From SKPT01 sp040905445 (GTDB lineage Bacteria; Planctomycetota; Phycisphaerae; Phycisphaerales; Phycisphaeraceae), in NCBI GenBank assembly GCA_040905445.1, contig JBBDRN010000033.1:1-27081 (forward strand): 27,081 nt of DNA. Direction: 5' to 3'. The translations under genes were made by a program, and so were the position numbers. Of this stretch, positions 7,469 through 14,975 are shown piece after piece. Within the stretch, counting starts at the first letter, position 1, and every line of letters begins with the position of its first letter. Under the pieces are notes generated by a model. The model saw only the letters and a list, made by a program, of their open reading frames with translations, was not told the DNA's origin and made no database searches.

Positions 7469-8113
7469 ATGCCCAACGACCTGCACATCGAGACCTTCAC
7501 CCTCGGCGACTGGATGACCAACTGCTACGTCCTCCACGCCGACGCCGACGGCGGACCCTGCTGGATCATCGACCTCGGCTTCGATCCCGAGCCCGTCCTC
7601 GACTACATCGACCACCACGACCTCACCCCGCACGAGGTCATCCTCACCCACGGCCACGTCGACCACGTCGCCGGCCTGCCCACGCTTCGCCGACGTTACC
7701 TCGAGCTGCCCATCCTCATCCACGAAGCCGAACGCGACTTTCCCGGCGACCCGCTGCTCAACCTCTCCATTGTCCTCGACCCACCGGTCATCGCGCCGGA
7801 CCCGGACGGCATGCTCGTCCACGGCCAGCACATCGACATCGCAGGCCTCACCTTCGAGGTCCGCCACACCCCCGGCCACAGCCCCGGCGGCATCACGCTC
7901 TATCAGCCCGACCAGGGCGTCGCCATCGTCGGCGACGCCCTCTTCGCCGGCTCCATCGGTCGCACCGACTTCCCCACCTCCGACCCCGACCAGCTCATCC
8001 GCTCCATCCGCGAACAGCTCCTCACCCTCCCCGACAACACCCGCGTCCTCCCGGGCCATGGCCCCGCGACGAGAATCGCCCACGAACGCGCCACCAACCC
8101 GTTCATCAAGTGA
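7469..8113 (+). CDS. MBL-fold metallo-hydrolase (glyoxalase II-like)
   Basis: 214 aa, cytoplasmic (no signal peptide). All five metal-binding motifs of the metallo-beta-lactamase fold are present: THGHVDHVAG (H61, H63, D65, H66), HTPGHSPG (H137), VGDALF (D156) and LPGHGP (H197). GSIGRTDFP (162-169) is typical of the small glyoxalase II-like subgroup (YcbL-type), which usually hydrolyses thioesters; the true substrate is unknown. The length agrees with that subgroup. The ATG at 7469 is the only start before the conserved N-terminal strands; the upstream region (CCTCCGCCC) has no clear Shine-Dalgarno. It lies 74 nt after the YlbF-family gene and is probably co-transcribed. The stop is directly followed by a repeat-filled gap. 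Confidence 0.93.
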   Translation: MPNDLHIETFTLGDWMTNCYVLHADADGGPCWIIDLGFDPEPVLDYIDHHDLTPHEVILTHGHVDHVAGLPTLRRRYLELPILIHEAERDFPGDPLLNLSIVLDPPVIAPDPDGMLVHGQHIDIAGLTFEVRHTPGHSPGGITLYQPDQGVAIVGDALFAGSIGRTDFPTSDPDQLIRSIREQLLTLPDNTRVLPGHGPATRIAHERATNPFIK

Positions 8114-8121
8114 CAATGGCC

Positions 8122-8178
8122 AATGCACAATGCACAAATCGACCTCGACCGCGAGCCTTGTTTTGTCCATTGTCCATT
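8122..8178. repeat. AATGCACA / TGTCCATT imperfect inverted repeat
   Basis: AATGCACAATGCACAAA (8122-8138) and the reverse complement of 8162-8178 (AATGGACAATGGACAAA) match at 15 of 17 positions, enclosing a 23-nt GC-rich loop. With the adjacent AT-rich repeat (8191-8215) it fills the gap between the MBL hydrolase stop and the esterase start. Confidence 0.7.
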
Positions 8179-8190
8179 TCCCCCTTTCTG

Positions 8191-8215
8191 CATTCTGAAT
8201 TTTGAATTCTGAATT
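8191..8215. repeat. AT-rich GAATTC-type repeat (gene-less copy)
   Basis: CATTCTGAATTTTGAATTCT plus GAATT matches the right terminal arm of the cassette at 3125-3155 and the repeat at 14038-14060. No four-helix gene is present here. It ends 10 nt before the esterase ATG and is conspicuously AT-rich. Confidence 0.8.
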
Positions 8216-8225
8216 GGACCTCCCC

Positions 8226-9548
8226 ATGGCCCCCACACTCCTCATCGTCCTCTTTGCTGCGGCCATCTCCCTGGCCCTCAACGCCACCACCTCCGCCTCC
8301 GGCTCATGGTCGCCCGACCCCGCCGTCATCGACCGGCTCAACGCCAACCCGCGCGTCGCCGCCCAGTACGACGAGGCCAGTGTCCCCGACTACGATCTCC
8401 CCGACGTCCTCGCCACGCGCGACGGTCAGCCCATCACCACCGCCGAACAGTGGCAGGCCCACCGCGACACGCTGCTCGACCTCTTTCGCGAGCAGATGTT
8501 CGGCCGCCCGCCCGGCGCCCCCGATGAGCTCACGTTCGAGCTGCGCCAGCGCGACGAGCACGCGCTCGGCGGCAGCGCAACCTATCACCGCATCGACGCC
8601 ATCAGCCGCGTCGGCGAGCGCTCTCACCGCTTCGAGTTCGTCCTCTTTACCCCCAACGACGCGGCCGGCCCGGTTCCCGCCTTCGTCCTCATCGACCACC
8701 GTTGGCGCGAGGACCGCGACCGCAGCCAGCCCGAAGACCGCGGCTACTGGTCGCCCCAACTCGTCATCGAACGCGGCTACGCCGTCGCCGCCATCCGCGC
8801 AAATGACCTCGCCCCCGACCACGCCGACCACTACACCGAGGGCATCATCGAACTGTTCGAGGGCTACCACGCCCCCACCGCTTCCCCCGCCCCCCATAAA
8901 GCCGGCACCGGTGGTGCCGGTTCCTCCGCCGCTCCCGCCATCCGCCGCCCCGACGCCGTCATGGCCCTCGCCGCCTGGGGCTGGGGCGCCAGCCGGGTCA
9001 TGGACTACTTCGAGCAGAGCGACGCCATCGACGCCTCGCGAGTCGCCGTCCTCGGCCACTCGCGCAACGGCAAGGCCGCACTCTGGACCGGCGCCGAGGA
9101 CCAGCGCTTCGACGTCGTCATCTCCAACAACTCCGGCTGCGGCGGCGCCGCCCTCAGCCGCCGCGCCTACGGCGAAACCGTCCGCATCATCAACGAGCAC
9201 TTCCCTCACTGGTTCACCGCCCACTTCAAAGCCTACGCCGACCGCGAGCAGGAGCTGCCCTTCGACCAGCATCAGCTCATCGCGCTCACCGCCCCGCGTG
9301 CCGTCTACGTCGCCAGCGCCGGCGACGACCTCTGGGCCGACCCCCGCGGCGAATACCTCGCCCTCGCCCACGCCTCGCCCGTCTGGGCCCTCTGGGGCCA
9401 CGACACCCTCGACCCCGACGCCATGCCCGGCCTCGAGCAGCCCGTGACCACCGGCCTCATGGGCTACCACCTCCGCACCGGCGGCCACGGCCTCACCCCC
9501 TACGACTGGAACCAATACCTCGACTTCGCCACCCGCCGCTGGCAGTAG
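8226..9548 (+). CDS. Secreted CE15-like glucuronoyl esterase family hydrolase
   Basis: 440 aa. Residues 1-24 form a signal peptide (Leu/Ala-rich core). The alpha/beta-hydrolase nucleophile elbow is GHSRNGK (277-283, Ser279), the form typical of carbohydrate esterase family 15, which cleaves ester bonds between lignin and glucuronoxylan. A likely catalytic His is 421 (GGHGLTPYDW). The region after the nucleophile reads NNSGCGG (301-307), where I would expect a Glu-containing motif in canonical CE15. The acid may instead be Asp367 or Asp368 (ASAGDDLWADP), as in some bacterial members. A Gly/Ala/Pro-rich insert (about 215-240) is encoded partly by a perfect 8-bp palindrome (8902-8920). The ATG at 8226 is chosen because it starts the signal peptide; the upstream gap is a repeat and lacks a good Shine-Dalgarno. 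The TAG stop is part of a REP-like GTAG. Confidence 0.8.
   Translation: MAPTLLIVLFAAAISLALNATTSASGSWSPDPAVIDRLNANPRVAAQYDEASVPDYDLPDVLATRDGQPITTAEQWQAHRDTLLDLFREQMFGRPPGAPDELTFELRQRDEHALGGSATYHRIDAISRVGERSHRFEFVLFTPNDAAGPVPAFVLIDHRWREDRDRSQPEDRGYWSPQLVIERGYAVAAIRANDLAPDHADHYTEGIIELFEGYHAPTASPAPHKAGTGGAGSSAAPAIRRPDAVMALAAWGWGASRVMDYFEQSDAIDASRVAVLGHSRNGKAALWTGAEDQRFDVVISNNSGCGGAALSRRAYGETVRIINEHFPHWFTAHFKAYADREQELPFDQHQLIALTAPRAVYVASAGDDLWADPRGEYLALAHASPVWALWGHDTLDPDAMPGLEQPVTTGLMGYHLRTGGHGLTPYDWNQYLDFATRRWQ
8902..8920. repeat. Perfect in-frame palindrome within the esterase gene
   Basis: CCGGCACC-GGT-GGTGCCGG forms an 8-bp stem with a 3-nt loop, encoding part of the AGTGGAG segment. It resembles the inner hairpins of the intergenic repeats and may be a repeat fragment absorbed into the coding sequence. 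Confidence 0.55.
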
Positions 9549-9639
9549 GGTCCGCTGTGCGGACCTTTCCCGCCGCCACGCGAGTGCACCCACCATTGAA
9601 GGCGATCACGCACCGGCCCGCACCACCTGGAAGTGGTGC
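9545..9639 (+). repeat. REP-like palindrome with downstream hairpin (truncated REPIN)
   Basis: GTAG (9545-9548) is followed by a perfect palindrome, GGTCCGC-TGT-GCGGACC (9549-9565). A 7-bp hairpin, GCACCAC-CTGGAA-GTGGTGC (9620-9639), resembles the centre of the element at 4102-4227. The opposite-orientation REP is missing. The TAG stop of the esterase gene (9546-9548) is the last three bases of the GTAG foot. Confidence 0.7.
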
Positions 9640-9705
9640 CCACCCCCGACCACCCCGCGGCCCCAATTCGCAACCCCGCCGCCAGCCCCAGCCGATAACA
9701 CCCCC

Positions 9706-12519
9706 ATGGGCCTCGTTCCGCTCCCCCGCTATCGCCGCGCCCTCGCCGCCGCCGCGCTGCTCGCGATCGGTCCCGGCATTGCCCCCGCCCTCGCCGACGA
9801 CGCCACCCCTCCCGCCCTCGTTCGCCCGCAGCGGCTGGTCCACCGCTTCGACTTCGAGGAGCAGGACCTCGGCAACTTCGAGTCGATGCCCATGCACTGG
9901 TACGCCATCGGCCAGCCGCCCCGCACTACCGCGCCCAACTTCGACCAGCACCCGCTGCACCGCGCCCTCACCACCCGGCGGGGGTATCCCGCCTACTCCG
10001 AGATCCGCTTCGACGATGCCCACGCCCGCAGCGACGCCCACAGCTTCTATTTCTCGCTCAACGGCGGCAACGCCGGCGCCTTCCTCGAGGTCGGCGCGCT
10101 CCCCGCCGTCCCCGGCAGCGACTATCTCGTCAACGCCGAGGTCCGCACCGAGCAGCTCGAACGCGCCGGCGCTCGCCTGCGCGCCTACTTCATCGACAAC
10201 GCCGGCAAGCGCATCGACGCCAGCGTCGCCCAGTCCACGCCCGTCCGCACGGGCGGCCGATGGACCGAACTCGCCGTCAACCTCCGCGGCGACTTCCGCG
10301 ACGCCGCATGGATCGGCCTCGAGCTCGAGCTCGTCCAGCCCCAGCCGGGGCCGCACCACCCCCTCGGCGCCCACCAGGTCGTCCTCCGCGACGTCCACGG
10401 CCAAGCGTGGTTCGACAACGTCACGATCTGGCACGTCCCCCACCTTGAGCTCCGCACCCCCAGTCCGGTCAACATCATCCGCGCCCCGGCCAGCCCCGAG
10501 CTCGCCGTCGACATCCGCGACCTCACCGGCCACCCCCTCGCCGCCAACCTCGACGTCTACGACCATCGCCGCGAGCTCATCGACAACCACGCATGGACCT
10601 TCGCCGGCGGCATCTCCCAGCGCGGCGGCGTCACACCCGACCTGCCGGGCTACGGCTGGTACCTCTTCGATCTCTCCGTCCACGATGTCCACGATGCCGA
10701 CGCCCCCTTCGTCGGCCGACCCGTCGCGCGGACCGTCGCCGCCGTGCTCTACCTGCCCGCAATCGCCGACGTCCCCGCCGATCAGGTCCGGCGCTTCGCC
10801 CTCGTCGCGGACAACCTCCCCGAGCACCAGCTCAAGCTGATGCCCGAGCTCCTCTCGGCCACCGGGCTGCACCGGATCGTCCTCAGCGCCTTTGACGAGC
10901 AAACGCCGCTCGACGGCATCGAATCCCGCCTCGACCTGCTCGAGGACGTCGCGCATCGCGCGCGGCTGGATCGCCACGAACTCGCGCTGTCGCTCTCGCC
11001 GTTGCCGCATGCCCTGCTGGAGGCGATGCCGGGCGAGGCCGACGCCGCGATGCACAGCCGGCACCCCCTCGTGGCCCTGCGCCAGCCCGCGAACCTCTGG
11101 CTGGAGCACCTCACACCGCTGCTCATGCGCCTCGGCGAGCAGACGCTCGACTGGCACCTCGGCCCCGCACGTGATGGCGAGGCCTTCTACGACCCGGAGC
11201 TGATGGCCACGCTGGACGACGTCCGCCGACAGTTCCGCACCCTCGTCTCTCAGCCGCGCTTCGTCCTGCCCTGGCGGCTCGATCAGCCGCGCCCGCCCGC
11301 GACGCCCGCCGACGTCTCCTACATGCTCGACCTGCCGCCCTCCTTCGCCGCCGACGCGCTCGACGAAGCGCTCGAACCCTGGGCCGGGCCCGATTCCCCC
11401 GCCTGGCTCGTCGTCCGCGAGCTGCCCGCCGACCAGCAGCCGCACGACCGGCGCGTCGCGAGCCTCGCCCACCGCATGGTCCACGCCTGGCGCAGTGACC
11501 CCCGCGGCCTCGCCCTCGGCCATGCATGGACCGCCGGCGACACGCGCGACGCCTCGCTCATGCCCGACCCGCTACTCGGCGTCTACGTCCAGATCGCCCC
11601 GCACCTCGCCGACCGCCGATTCATCGGCGAGCTGCCGCTCGCGCCGGGCCTGCGCGGCCTCGTCGCCCATCGCCACGACGGCGGCGAGGAGGCCGGCGAA
11701 AACGTCGGCGGCATGATCGTCGCTTGGAACGAAGCCGCCGACCCCGAAGACGCTCACCTCGAGATGGACCTCGGCGGCGCCCCCGTCGCCTACGACGTCT
11801 GGGGCAACGCCCGGGAACTGCAGCGCGTCGACGGCCGCCACCGCGTCGAGCTCGACGACAAGCCGCTGTTCATCACCGGCGTCGACGCCGCCCTCGCGAT
11901 GTTCCGCGCCGGCTTCGCCATCGACCAGCCCGAGATCGAGTCCACCCAGCAGGGCCACCGCCGCACGCTCACCGTCACCAACCCCTTCCCCCAGACACTC
12001 ACCGGTCAACTCCGCTTCATCGGCCCCGCCGGCTGGGACATCCAGCCCGGCCAGCACAGCTTCGCCATCCCCGGCGGCGGCCGCATCGAACTGCCCGTCA
12101 CCCTCCGCTTCCCCATCATGGAAGTCGCCGGCCCGCGCGAGCTCGTCGCCCGCGCCGACATCATCGCCGACGAACGCTACCGCGTCGACGTCAGCGTTCC
12201 CATCGAGCTCGGGCTCACCGGCATTGAGTTCGACGCCTCCATTGAATACCAGCCGCGCGGTGACGGCAGCGGCGCCCACGACGCCGTTCTGACCTGCCTC
12301 GTGACCAACGTCGACCGCCGCGCCGGCGGCTTCGCCGTCTTCGCCAACATGCCCGAGCACCCGCGACAGGAGCGCCTCATCCCGCGCCTCGAGCCTGGCC
12401 AGTCCGTCGTGCGCCGCTTCCGTTTCGAGCACGTCGACCCCGACGCCCCGCCAGCACCGATCCGCACCGGCGTGCGCGAAACCGCCGGCCCCGCGATCCT
12501 CAACCGCATCATCGAGTGA
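9706..12519 (+). CDS. Large secreted multidomain protein, carbohydrate-active-like
   Basis: 937 aa, not assigned to a named family. Residues 1-30 form a signal peptide ending in an ALA-like site. Residues about 40-250 look like a galactose-binding/CBM4-9-type jelly roll (FDFEEQDLGNF at the start; WFDNVTIWHVP at the end, a frequent closing strand of such domains). Residues about 255-350 resemble an Ig-like domain. Residues about 355-640 may be a TIM-barrel-like region (RRFALVADNLPEHQLKLMPELL). Residues about 750-930 are a beta-sandwich of the type found in bacterial NEW3-like or glycosidase C-termini (NPFPQTLTGQLRF...GPAGWDI). The ATG at 9706 directly precedes the signal peptide. It lies downstream of the esterase in the same direction, separated by a REP-like repeat. 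A glycoside-hydrolase role is an inference; no catalytic residues were identified. It converges on the SIS gene. Confidence 0.82.
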   Translation: MGLVPLPRYRRALAAAALLAIGPGIAPALADDATPPALVRPQRLVHRFDFEEQDLGNFESMPMHWYAIGQPPRTTAPNFDQHPLHRALTTRRGYPAYSEIRFDDAHARSDAHSFYFSLNGGNAGAFLEVGALPAVPGSDYLVNAEVRTEQLERAGARLRAYFIDNAGKRIDASVAQSTPVRTGGRWTELAVNLRGDFRDAAWIGLELELVQPQPGPHHPLGAHQVVLRDVHGQAWFDNVTIWHVPHLELRTPSPVNIIRAPASPELAVDIRDLTGHPLAANLDVYDHRRELIDNHAWTFAGGISQRGGVTPDLPGYGWYLFDLSVHDVHDADAPFVGRPVARTVAAVLYLPAIADVPADQVRRFALVADNLPEHQLKLMPELLSATGLHRIVLSAFDEQTPLDGIESRLDLLEDVAHRARLDRHELALSLSPLPHALLEAMPGEADAAMHSRHPLVALRQPANLWLEHLTPLLMRLGEQTLDWHLGPARDGEAFYDPELMATLDDVRRQFRTLVSQPRFVLPWRLDQPRPPATPADVSYMLDLPPSFAADALDEALEPWAGPDSPAWLVVRELPADQQPHDRRVASLAHRMVHAWRSDPRGLALGHAWTAGDTRDASLMPDPLLGVYVQIAPHLADRRFIGELPLAPGLRGLVAHRHDGGEEAGENVGGMIVAWNEAADPEDAHLEMDLGGAPVAYDVWGNARELQRVDGRHRVELDDKPLFITGVDAALAMFRAGFAIDQPEIESTQQGHRRTLTVTNPFPQTLTGQLRFIGPAGWDIQPGQHSFAIPGGGRIELPVTLRFPIMEVAGPRELVARADIIADERYRVDVSVPIELGLTGIEFDASIEYQPRGDGSGAHDAVLTCLVTNVDRRAGGFAVFANMPEHPRQERLIPRLEPGQSVVRRFRFEHVDPDAPPAPIRTGVRETAGPAILNRIIE

Positions 12520-12528
12520 ACGGGGATC

Positions 12529-12640
12529 AAACGCCAAGGTCGCCAAGGGGCTGGGGGAGAGGCCGCCAACCCGGAGAAGACCGTTGGGCGCGTTCAAGCG
12601 GGTGGCACTGACAAGCTCCGGGGACTCCGCTTGTCAGTGG
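12529..12640. repeat. Convergent intergenic region with direct repeat and strong palindrome
   Basis: ACGCCAAGGTCGCCAAGG (12530-12547) is a short direct repeat. CACTGACAAGC (12606-12616) and GCTTGTCAGTG (12629-12639) form a perfect 11-bp stem with a 12-nt loop, preceded by GGGTGG like the other copies of this family. Lying between converging genes, it could terminate transcription from both sides, though there is no U-tract. Confidence 0.7.
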
Positions 12641-12679
12641 AGGAGTTCGGGCGAGCGCTGTTCCGGCGGCACCCCCGGC

Positions 12680-13939
12680 CTACCCCTCCCAGCCCATCCG
12701 CTGCGCCACCTCGCTCAGGATCGCGAAGTACGCCATCGTCTGCGCCGTCGAGCTCATCGGCAGAATCTTCACGCTGTAGCCGGGCAGCTCGATCGCCTGG
12801 TCGCCGGGAGGCCACGGCAGATCGAACCAGAGGAAATTGTCGTGCGGCTTCATGTCCAGCGCGGGGCCATAAGGCGACGTGTGAATCAGCCGCACGCCGC
12901 GGTCCATCCAGTGCTGCACCTGCTCCTTGTTCACCGGGGCGTAGCCCATGTGCAGGACCGTGTCACCCTCGGCGAAGTCCTCGGGAATGCCGCGGGCGAG
13001 GTTGCTGATTGACGGGCCCCAGGTCAGCGGCGGCTCGAAGCTGTCGTCGTTCTCCGGCCAGTCGAAGATGTCCGGGTAGCTGTGCCCGACGCCGACCACC
13101 CAGGTGCGCTTGCCCTTCTGCCTCGCCTCGGCGAGCCACTCGGCGGCCTGAACGAGCCGATCGTGCTGCGCGACGAGCGTGTCGCGGATCGAAACCGCCT
13201 GATCAATGAAGGCGGTGGCGATCGCGCCGGGGTTGGGCGGCGGAATGTAGAGATTGTCGTGGAACAGCGGGACGGGCCACGGCTCCTGGAGGTTGTCCTT
13301 CTTGGTGAAGCAGGCGTTGCGCACGTGCGAGCCTTCGAACCAGACGCTCATGTAGATGATGGGCATCTTCCCGCCACGCGTGCAGGCGGCGATCATCTCG
13401 CCGGCGGCGGACCAGCCGCGCACGAACTGGTGAAACTCGCGGAACCCCACGAGCGGCTCGATGGCGTTGAACTTGTACCGGCCCTGGGCGGGGTCCGCTC
13501 CGCCTGTGAAGCCGGCAAACCCGTCGTGGCTGGCGAGATCGCCGACATCCTCGCGTCGGCCGTTGACGAACACGCGCAGGCCGTCGTCGAGCAGGCGCTG
13601 GAGGTTCTCGTCGTCCGCGGCCTTCCACTTGCGCGGGTCGGGCGTGGCGATGTAGGCGACGTCGTTGTCGGAGCCTGGTGGCGTGGATGAGCCGGGCAGC
13701 GATCGGCCTCGCCGCCGCCGCAGGCCCATGAGCCCGCCCGCCCGGCCGCCGAACTCGCGGGGCCACCATGCCGCAACGCGCGGTGCGCTGATGTCGCCGC
13801 CCGCCAGCATCGGCTGGGCCATGTCATGCCCGAACTGCGCCAGCGCGGGGACGTCGGCACGAATCTGCTCGATGTGTTGTTCGATCTCGGCGAGGTAACG
13901 CAGGGCCGGGCTCTGCACGTCAGTGGCGGTGGTGGACAT
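12680..13939 (-). CDS. SIS-fold (phosphosugar isomerase-like) protein
   Basis: 419 aa, cytoplasmic. The N-terminus (ALRYLAEIEQHIEQIRADVPAL) matches the opening helix of SIS-domain proteins. The C-terminal half has an SIS-like strand-turn, RTWVVGVGHSYPDIF, then GDTVLHMGYAPVNKEQVQHW and RGVRLIHTSPYGP, laid out like an SIS domain but lacking the usual Ser-rich phosphate loop. Residues about 70-95 are a low-complexity, Arg/Ser/Pro-rich insert. No annotated enzyme is recognised, so its substrate is unknown. The ATG at 13939 has no clear Shine-Dalgarno. It follows the UPF0309-type SIS gene by 134 nt, all of it AT-rich repeat, and shares its direction; the two may form a paired or hetero-oligomeric enzyme. 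SIS membership is moderately supported. Confidence 0.8.
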   Translation of the reverse strand: MSTTATDVQSPALRYLAEIEQHIEQIRADVPALAQFGHDMAQPMLAGGDISAPRVAAWWPREFGGRAGGLMGLRRRRGRSLPGSSTPPGSDNDVAYIATPDPRKWKAADDENLQRLLDDGLRVFVNGRREDVGDLASHDGFAGFTGGADPAQGRYKFNAIEPLVGFREFHQFVRGWSAAGEMIAACTRGGKMPIIYMSVWFEGSHVRNACFTKKDNLQEPWPVPLFHDNLYIPPPNPGAIATAFIDQAVSIRDTLVAQHDRLVQAAEWLAEARQKGKRTWVVGVGHSYPDIFDWPENDDSFEPPLTWGPSISNLARGIPEDFAEGDTVLHMGYAPVNKEQVQHWMDRGVRLIHTSPYGPALDMKPHDNFLWFDLPWPPGDQAIELPGYSVKILPMSSTAQTMAYFAILSEVAQRMGWEG

Positions 13940-13956
13940 GGCGAGGGAATCCGGGA

Positions 13957-14072
13957 AAATTAAAAAGTCAAAATTAAAAATTCAGAATTAACAATTCAGA
14001 AAGCCAAGGCAGAATGAGACGGCGCGATTCCATCCTCATTCTGAATTTTGAATTCTGAATTCTTAATTCACA
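13957..14072. repeat. AT-rich inverted repeat filling the SIS intergenic gap (gene-less copy)
   Basis: The left half is an A/T-rich block with repeated AAAATTAAAAA and TTCAGAATTAACAATTCAG (13958-14001). The right half is the family arm CATTCTGAATTTTGAATTCT and on (14038-14068). Between them, CAGAATGAG (14010-14018) and CTCATTCTG (14035-14043) pair perfectly around a 16-nt GC-rich loop. It resembles the ends of the four-helix cassette with the gene replaced by a short loop. It begins 17 nt before the ATG of the downstream SIS gene (minus strand) and abuts the stop of the upstream one. Confidence 0.75.
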
Positions 14073-14073
14073 C

Positions 14074-14841
14074 TCACAGGTCTTTGACACGCGGGTTGTA
14101 GCGTTCGATGAGCTTCGCGTTGAACTCGTCGCCCCCCGGCAGGTTGGCGCTGCGGAAGATCGGCGGCTCCAGCCCCCGGGCCTGCATCGCCACCACGGCC
14201 TCCATCACCATGCGGTGGGCGATGTAGGCGTCGATCATCGTCGACGTCGGCCCGATCGGCACATCGAAGCCCTCGACCTGGAAGTCGGCGTCGCCGAACG
14301 GGTTTTCGTCGTCGATCTTCAGGTCCGCGTAGTCGAACAGGTGTTTCTTGTTCGGGTGGCGGATGTGGTGGTCCTTGGGGAGCTTCGCCGGCCAGTCGCT
14401 TGACGACACCGCGATGATCTTGGCGCCGCGCTTCTTGGCTTCGTCGGCGGCGTCGATCGTCGTCGGGTTCATGCCGATGTTGTGGAAGATGATCAGCAGG
14501 TCGCCTTCGCCCACGCCGTAGTAGCGGATCAGGCAGTTGGCGTACCCGGTGGTGCGCTCGACCTCGAGGTACTTGAGCGCCTGGCACGAGGGCGAGATGT
14601 CGTGGCCCATGATCGGGTTGACCATCGCCAGTCCGCCGGCGCGGAAGAACATCTCGTAGATCATCAGGCAGGTGTGCCCGCCGCCCGCGTAGACGTGCAG
14701 CAGCCGATCCTCGGCGTAGGTGTCGGCGATCATCTCACCGGCCTTGCGGAAGTTGTCCGCCTGCTTCTGCTCGACCGAATCGAGCTTGGACTGAACGTTG
14801 CCAAGGTACTCGCGGCCGCGATCCTGCGTGCTCTGGGCCAT
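14074..14841 (-). CDS. SIS domain-containing sugar isomerase-like protein (UPF0309)
   Basis: 255 aa, cytoplasmic. It matches the UPF0309/SIS layout along its length: an N-terminal helix (EYLGNVQSKLDSVEQKQADN), the LLHVYAGGGHTCLMIYEMFFRAGGL loop (48-71), VNPIMGHD, GEGDLLIIFHNIGMNPTTIDAADEAKKRGAKIIAV (111-145), VPIGPTSTMIDAYIAHRMVMEAV, and the closing PPIFRSANLPGGDEFNAKLIERY. SIS domains bind phosphosugars; members act in isomerisation, deamination or regulation, and the substrate here is unknown. One family loop that usually reads SNSG reads HNIG here. ATG at 14841 is chosen: AAGGGG lies 7 nt upstream; the preceding GTG (14844) is less likely. It is divergent from the DUF6785-like gene. Confidence 0.93.
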   Translation of the reverse strand: MAQSTQDRGREYLGNVQSKLDSVEQKQADNFRKAGEMIADTYAEDRLLHVYAGGGHTCLMIYEMFFRAGGLAMVNPIMGHDISPSCQALKYLEVERTTGYANCLIRYYGVGEGDLLIIFHNIGMNPTTIDAADEAKKRGAKIIAVSSSDWPAKLPKDHHIRHPNKKHLFDYADLKIDDENPFGDADFQVEGFDVPIGPTSTMIDAYIAHRMVMEAVVAMQARGLEPPIFRSANLPGGDEFNAKLIERYNPRVKDL

Positions 14842-14887
14842 CACCCTTCCCCTTTTGCCGTGGGCGTGCTGACGAATCGAACTTTCG

Positions 14888-14917
14888 GTATTATGGCGAT
14901 TTCCACCAAGCCGGCAA
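14888..14917 (-). promoter_or_regulatory. Candidate promoter for the SIS gene pair
   Basis: On the minus strand, TTGCCG (14912-14917) and TAATAC (14888-14893) are separated by 18 nt, about 40 nt upstream of the SIS start. It lies in the 134-nt gap to the divergent DUF6785-like gene. A TATTAT hexamer on the plus strand (14889-14894) overlaps it but has no suitable -35. Weak support. Confidence 0.3.
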
Positions 14918-14975
14918 ACGGCGTCCGCCGTCCCCGCCCCGCGCTTCCGCGCCCGCTCCCGGAGTCTCGCCCCGC

